A stretch of 9,258 bases of DNA from Candidatus Methylomirabilota bacterium (GTDB lineage Bacteria > Methylomirabilota > Methylomirabilia > Methylomirabilales > 2-02-FULL-66-22). The stretch covers positions 1 to 9,258 of the forward strand of contig JACQXP010000279.1 of the NCBI GenBank assembly GCA_016208645.1, given 5' to 3'. The notes under the pieces are model-generated. The model saw only the letters and a program-made list of their open reading frames with translations. It searched no databases and was not told the DNA's origin. Each line of letters begins with the position of its first letter. Position 1 is the first letter of the stretch. Shown piece after piece: positions 6,147 to 9,258 of this stretch. The position numbers and the translations under genes were made by a program.

Positions 6147-6183
6147 AATGCAACCGCAGATGAACGCAAATGAACGCAAATGG
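6147..6183. repeat. Decamer direct repeat (TGAACGCAAA) upstream of the YprB-like gene
   Basis: AATGCAACCGCAGA (6147-6160) is followed by two exact TGAACGCAAA units (6161-6170 and 6171-6180) and a partial TGG. The same opening 14 bases occur at 4301-4314. On the gene strand the tract ends only about 15 nt before the YprB-like start codon, so it takes up the ribosome-binding region. Similar CAGATGAACGCAGAT-type tracts are, to my recollection, common in spacers of environmental bacterial genomes. Confidence 0.65.
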
Positions 6184-6217
6184 ATCCTTCATAGGAACGG
6201 CGGGAACCAGAACCTCG

Positions 6218-6234
6218 CGGAGGGGCACCCTCCG
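6218..6234. other. Short perfect hairpin, 7-bp stem with 3-nt loop
   Basis: CGGAGGG (6218-6224), loop GCA, CCCTCCG (6228-6234). There is no T-run on either side, so it is not a standard terminator. On the minus strand it lies in the predicted leader of the YprB-like/mtaB transcript, about 86 nt before the start codon. Function is unknown. Confidence 0.35.
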
Positions 6235-6263
6235 GGCGTGCCGCATGCTGTCCAGCACGCGTG

Positions 6264-6291
6264 AGAATAGCATATGAGGTCCGCAGATCAA
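6264..6291 (-). promoter_or_regulatory. Candidate minus-strand promoter for the YprB-like/mtaB transcript
   Basis: On the minus strand TTGATC (6291 down to 6286), a 16-bp spacer, then TATTCT (6269 down to 6264), each 4/6 to consensus. It lies about 130 bp upstream of the YprB-like start and back-to-back with the YchF-like promoter at 6306-6334. Moderate to weak support. Confidence 0.3.
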
Positions 6292-6305
6292 TGCGGAAAA
6301 CCGGC

Positions 6306-6334
6306 TTGACACTGGTGAGAGCCGCTGGGACAAT
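6306..6334 (+). promoter_or_regulatory. Candidate sigma-70 promoter for the YchF-like gene
   Basis: A perfect TTGACA (6306-6311), a 17-bp spacer and GACAAT (6329-6334, 4/6). Predicted start is near 6341, giving a leader of about 33 nt with GGAG (6362-6365) 8 nt before the ATG at 6374. With its consensus -35 and ideal spacing, this is one of the best promoter matches in the window. Confidence 0.5.
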
Positions 6335-6373
6335 CCCTCAGGAATTTTCTCGCCTCCCCTCGGAGATGCCATC

Positions 6374-7468
6374 ATGCGCATCGGGATCATCGGCCTGCCG
6401 GCGACGGGAAAGACGACGCTGTTCGAACTGCTCTGCGTGGCAGGCGGCGGTCATGTCAGCCACCACGGCGCGAATGAGCCGAGTGTGGCCGTCATGAAGG
6501 TGCCCGACCCGCGGCTGGAGCGGTTGGCGTCCCTGATCTTCAAGCCCAAGAAGGTCACGCATGCCACGATGGAATTCGTGGACTTCGTGGCCCTGACCCG
6601 GGGCGCGGGGAAGGGCGAAGGGCTGGGCAGCCACTATCTGGCCCAGATGCGCCAGGTGGATGCCCTGCTGCACGTCCTGCGCGACTTCGATGATCCGGGC
6701 ATCGCCCACGTCGAGGGCAAGGTGGACGCCGCTCGCGATGCCGTCCTCGTGAACACCGAACTCCTCCTGGCGGACCTGGACACCGTGGAAAAGCGCATCG
6801 GACGTGTGGAGGCGGACCTCAAGAAGATCAAGAAGGAGGAGGCCGTCAAGGAGCTGGAACTCCTGAAGCGCTGTCGGGCCTGGCTGGTGGAGGAGAAACC
6901 GATCCGCGAACTCGCACTCACCGAGGACGACCGGAAGGTCCTGCGGGGGTTCGCCCTCCTCACGGCCAAGCCGCTGCTCCTCCTCCTGAACATCGGCGAG
7001 GGAAAGCTGGGCAAACCCAACCCGACCCAGGAGCGTCTGCAACGCGCCCTGGGGGGAAAGGGCGTCGCCGTGATCCAGCTCTGCGTCAAGACGGAGTTGG
7101 AGGTGGCGCAACTGCCGCCCGAGGACGCGGAGGTCTTCCGGAAGGATCTTGGCCTCGAGGCGGGCGGATTCGCCGAGGTGCTCCGGGCCTGTTACGACCT
7201 GCTGGGACTCCTCACCTTCTACACCGGCGAAGGAGGCGAGGAGACCCGCGCCTGGACCATTCCCGCAGGCGCCACGGCGCTCAAGGCCGCGGCGGCGGTC
7301 CACAGCGATCTGGAGCGGGGTTTCATCCGGGCCGAGGTGATCAATTGTTCGGAACTGGAAGCCGCGGGCTCTCTGGCTGCGGCCAAGAAAAAGGGCGTTC
7401 TCCGGGTCGAGGGCCGGGATTACCGGGTGGCCGACGGGGATGTCATCACGGTGCGCTTCAATGTGTGA
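6374..7468 (+). CDS. Divergent YchF/Obg-like P-loop NTPase with C-terminal DUF933 (TGS-like) domain
   Basis: A 364-residue relative of YchF, a ribosome-associated P-loop NTPase that in studied members prefers ATP. The Walker A loop is GLPATGKTT (7-15). The MEFVDFVALTRGAGKGEGLG run (66-85) matches the YchF DIAGLVKGASKGEGLG region. A charged helical hairpin (about 115-180) corresponds to the YchF coiled-coil insertion, and NIGE (206-209) to its NxxE base-recognition motif. The C-terminal domain (about 278-364) holds TRAWTIPAGATALKAAAAVH and SDLERGFIRAEVI, the DUF933 hallmark, ending in VRFNV. It differs from canonical YchF by GKTT for GKST, DFVA for DxxG, and loss of the switch I NYPFxTI stretch, so it is probably a paralogue rather than YchF itself. 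It is monocistronic or cotranscribed with the dehydrogenase 46 bp downstream. Confidence 0.85.
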   Translation: MRIGIIGLPATGKTTLFELLCVAGGGHVSHHGANEPSVAVMKVPDPRLERLASLIFKPKKVTHATMEFVDFVALTRGAGKGEGLGSHYLAQMRQVDALLHVLRDFDDPGIAHVEGKVDAARDAVLVNTELLLADLDTVEKRIGRVEADLKKIKKEEAVKELELLKRCRAWLVEEKPIRELALTEDDRKVLRGFALLTAKPLLLLLNIGEGKLGKPNPTQERLQRALGGKGVAVIQLCVKTELEVAQLPPEDAEVFRKDLGLEAGGFAEVLRACYDLLGLLTFYTGEGGEETRAWTIPAGATALKAAAAVHSDLERGFIRAEVINCSELEAAGSLAAAKKKGVLRVEGRDYRVADGDVITVRFNV

Positions 7469-7514
7469 GCGTTAAAGAGGTAGCCGCGAGGTTTTCAGCT
7501 CAACAGGAGGGAGC

Positions 7515-8441
7515 ATGAAAGGTCTGGTCCTCTTTTCCGATGGATCGTACGCGCTGAAAGAAGTGCCCGAGCCCCAGATAGGCCGGAACGTGTACGCGCC
7601 CCAGGACGTCCTGATCGAGGTGGCCTACTGCGGCATCTGCGGGAGTGACGTGCACAAGTGGAAGGACTCGGACAAGAAGGGCGTGAGCAGCCCCACCTCG
7701 GCGGTGGTCACCGGTCACGAGATCGTGGGGACGGTGAAGGCCGTGGGACCCGAGGTGGCCGACGTGAAGGTCGGCGACCGGGTGGTGTGCGAGCTGGTCA
7801 CCTTCTACTGCGGGCGCTGCATCAACTGCCAGACCGGGCGAATCAACATCTGCTGCAACATGCCGTCCATGCAGCAGCGGGCGCATTACGTGACCGGCGG
7901 CGGGTACGCACGCTACACGCTGTGGCCAGCCAGGCACGTTCACGTCCTGCCGCCAAGCATCTCCCTGGAGGAAGGGACGCTCATCGAGCCGACGGCGGGA
8001 TCGGTCCACAGCGTGATCGAACGGATGAGGGTGCGGGCCGGTGAATCGGTGATCATTCTGGGGCCGGGGGCGCGGGGGCTGATCCTGTTGCAGATCGCCA
8101 AGGCCTGCGGGGCCTCCCCCGTCGTCATCACCGGCCTCAGCCGGGACGAGACGACCCGCCTGGCCCTGGCCAAACAGTTCGGCGCCGACGCGGTCATCAA
8201 CGTGGAGAAGGAGGATCTGCTGAGGCGCGTCAAGGAGCTCACCGGCGGGATCGGCTTCGACGTGGAGATCGAGAACACCGGGGCGGCCAGCGCCGTGGAG
8301 CAATACTTGGACATCGCCCGGAACGGCGGGCGCATCCTCGTCTCCGGCGGCGGCATCCGGGGCGGGATCATGGCCCAACTGGACACCCGCAAGATCATCG
8401 TAAAAGAGCTGGAGCTCTACGGCGAGATCTCCCACGTCTAG
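7515..8441 (+). CDS. Zinc-dependent medium-chain alcohol dehydrogenase, prematurely terminated
   Basis: A 308-residue member of the zinc MDR dehydrogenases (threonine/sorbitol dehydrogenase type), which oxidise an alcohol with NAD(P). The GroES-like domain shows CGICGSDVH (39-47) with the catalytic-zinc Cys42, GHE at 67-69 (His68, Glu69) and Glu158 in LIEPTAGSVHS. The structural zinc lobe has Cys99, Cys102, Cys105 and Cys113. The Rossmann fold carries GPGARG (183-188). Family members run to about 345-360 residues. Here TAG at 8439 stops the chain after YGEISHV, inside the C-terminal part that returns to the catalytic domain, although homologous sequence continues in frame downstream. The start is firm, with AGGAGG (7505-7510) 4 nt upstream of the ATG. 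Zinc ligands and cofactor loop are intact, so loss of function is recent or the stops are artefacts. Substrate is unknown. Confidence 0.85.
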   Translation: MKGLVLFSDGSYALKEVPEPQIGRNVYAPQDVLIEVAYCGICGSDVHKWKDSDKKGVSSPTSAVVTGHEIVGTVKAVGPEVADVKVGDRVVCELVTFYCGRCINCQTGRINICCNMPSMQQRAHYVTGGGYARYTLWPARHVHVLPPSISLEEGTLIEPTAGSVHSVIERMRVRAGESVIILGPGARGLILLQIAKACGASPVVITGLSRDETTRLALAKQFGADAVINVEKEDLLRRVKELTGGIGFDVEIENTGAASAVEQYLDIARNGGRILVSGGGIRGGIMAQLDTRKIIVKELELYGEISHV

Positions 8442-8570
8442 ACCTCGTGAAAGACCGCCATCAAGCTGGTCGCCGAGGGAAGAGTCAAGGTGTACCCGCT
8501 GGAGAAATGGGAGGAGGCCTTCGACCTGGCCGCCACCAGTCCGGACGCGTTGCGTGTGGCGATCAATCCG
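8442..8570 (+). pseudogene. Detached C-terminal remnant of the zinc dehydrogenase
   Basis: In the same frame as 7515-8441, the codons after TAG read Thr-Ser, then TGA (8448-8450), then KTAIKLVAEGRVKVYPLEKW and EEAFDLAATSPDALRVAINP. This is the normal MDR C-terminal helix-strand pattern. If the two stops were TGG, the join would read ISHVWTSWKTAIKLV, a natural family sequence. Between VKV and YPLEKWEEAF about seven residues common in relatives (the PLIT-type segment) seem to be missing, suggesting a small in-frame deletion as well. The frame then stays open to 8813, but that part is antisense to the secreted protein gene and is not MDR-like. No start codon with a ribosome binding site supports separate translation. 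Confidence 0.65.
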
Positions 8571-8575
8571 CGCAT

Positions 8576-9034
8576 CTACTGCGAAGACCCACCCGGGGGA
8601 GGGGGTGCAGGGGCCGGCGGAAGCGCGGTCGGACCCGTGGCCGGGGGCGTGGTCGCGCGCGATGATCCTGTGGCCGATCCGGGAGGGGATGCCCCACCGG
8701 GCGAAGCCGGAGGCGCGCCAGGCTGTCCGGCGGCCCCCGGTGCCTCGGGCGTCCCGGCTGGACCGGCCGCGGGCGCCGGCGGCGTGGCGGGCGCAGCCTC
8801 GGGCGGTGTGTAGAACGGGGGGAGCGACGACCGGGTCCGCTCGATCCTGTCCACTTGACCCTTCGGGAATCTCAGGTTCCCGCCCGGGCGCTCGACGACC
8901 ACCGAGTCGCCCTCCTCGTACGCCTCCTTTCCCCAGATGCTCTGACCGTCCGTGAGATAGACCGTGTCCGCGCCCGCGTCGGACGCCAGGACAAGCCACG
9001 CGAGCGCCACGACGGCAACCCATGTCCTACGCAT
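8576..9034 (-). CDS. Secreted protein with a small beta-rich domain and a Pro/Ala/Gly-rich tail, function unknown
   Basis: A 152-residue protein. Residues 1 to about 22 form a signal peptide (MRRTWVAVVALAWLVLASDAGA) cut most likely before Asp23; there is no lipobox Cys, so it is predicted soluble in the periplasm or exported. Residues 23-66 (DTVYLTDGQSIWGKEAYEEG, then DSVVVERPGGNLRFPKGQVD and RIE) fit a short beta-barrel pattern often seen at the start of envelope proteins, with alternating hydrophobic residues. From about 72 the chain is low-complexity Pro/Ala/Gly/Ser, probably disordered and wall- or surface-spanning. Start ATG 9032-9034 has GAGGAGG about 7 nt upstream. The 3' end is convergent with the dehydrogenase remnant, only 5 bp away. 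I do not recognise a named family. Confidence 0.7.
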   Translation of the reverse strand: MRRTWVAVVALAWLVLASDAGADTVYLTDGQSIWGKEAYEEGDSVVVERPGGNLRFPKGQVDRIERTRSSLPPFYTPPEAAPATPPAPAAGPAGTPEAPGAAGQPGAPPASPGGASPPGSATGSSRATTPPATGPTALPPAPAPPPPGGSSQ

Positions 9035-9167
9035 TCACGATCCTCCTCTCTGCCCGCGGCAGCGCGGCCGCACCGTCCTCATTGTTGCTGGGGGCGACCA
9101 CCCTTGCCGCTCGCTTCAAAAGGGGTCCTGCTCCCCCTTCGATGCGCCATGCGGCCATCTGGACTGC

Positions 9168-9196
9168 ACTGTAGATTCGCCGTGCGCGCCCGTCAA
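9168..9196 (-). promoter_or_regulatory. Candidate promoter for the secreted Pro/Ala/Gly-rich protein gene
   Basis: On the minus strand TTGACG (9196 down to 9191), a 17-bp spacer, and TACAGT (9173 down to 9168), 5/6 and 4/6 to consensus. The leader would be about 128 nt. The rest of the 9035-9258 spacer shows no other supportable feature; a TTGACT at 9235-9240 on the plus strand could belong to a promoter whose -10 lies beyond the window. Confidence 0.4.
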
Positions 9197-9258
9197 GGGC
9201 TTTCCCCGGCGATGAGAATACGGTCGGGGATGCCTTGACTTTGCCTCAGAAATGGACC

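Noticed and set aside
8439..8450. Recoding of TAG as pyrrolysine and TGA as selenocysteine in the dehydrogenase
   Set aside because: Two different recoding events three codons apart are implausible, no obvious stem-loop of SECIS type was seen right after the TGA, and Trp fits both positions.
7500..9023. 507-codon minus-strand open frame opposite the dehydrogenase and overlapping the secreted protein gene
   Set aside because: Composition is Gly/Arg/Asp-rich and motif-free; the zinc and cofactor motifs on the plus strand show which frame is real.
1..9258. CRISPR array, tRNA/rRNA genes, transposase or phage genes
   Set aside because: No regularly spaced direct repeats of CRISPR size, no tRNA cloverleaf or rRNA-like stretch recognised, and no transposase, integrase or phage motif in any frame.

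Overview
GC-rich bacterial DNA with tightly packed genes on both strands and short repeat-bearing spacers. The gene mix is a TAXI-type TRAP importer, an MmgE/PrpD enzyme, an acyl-CoA dehydrogenase, an MtaB tRNA methylthiotransferase, a YchF-like P-loop protein, a zinc dehydrogenase and a secreted Pro/Ala/Gly-rich protein. This would fit an uncultivated soil or subsurface lineage such as Methylomirabilota/Rokubacteria or a deltaproteobacterial relative. That placement is inference from gene content and base composition; no marker gene here fixes the taxonomy.

Left part (1-3010): a minus-strand TRAP operon runs off the left edge. The TAXI solute-binding protein (257-1210) comes first. A 147-bp spacer follows, built around inverted CCAATGA heptamers, and then the first codons of a fused TRAP permease (1-109). 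Divergent from it, across a 327-bp spacer with candidate promoters for both directions, is a MmgE/PrpD family gene (1538-3010). A carboxylate importer beside a PrpD-type enzyme suggests uptake and catabolism of an organic acid, but no substrate can be read from the sequence.

Middle (3119-6132, minus strand): the order of transcription is a truncated YprB-like RNase H-fold exonuclease remnant (5824-6132), then MtaB (4412-5731), then acyl-CoA dehydrogenase (3119-4267). The remnant ends inside a tract of 7-bp repeats and lacks its last catalytic motif. Two copies of a decamer repeat lie just upstream of the remnant and of the acyl-CoA dehydrogenase. The second copy is interrupted by a segment carrying a perfect 20-bp palindrome.

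Right part (6306-9258): a well-formed promoter drives a divergent YchF/DUF933-type gene (6374-7468), followed after 46 bp by a zinc-dependent medium-chain dehydrogenase (7515-8441). The dehydrogenase reading frame is closed by TAG and then TGA three codons later, yet recognisable C-terminal family sequence continues in the same frame to about 8570. Both stops sit where Trp codons would read naturally. A convergent minus-strand gene (8576-9034) encodes a secreted protein with a small beta-rich domain and a Pro/Ala/Gly tail, and has its own promoter candidate.

No RNA gene, CRISPR array, insertion sequence or complete novel system was found. The most noteworthy signals are the varied heptamer and decamer repeats in nearly every spacer, the palindrome-interrupted repeat, and two eroding genes (YprB-like and dehydrogenase).
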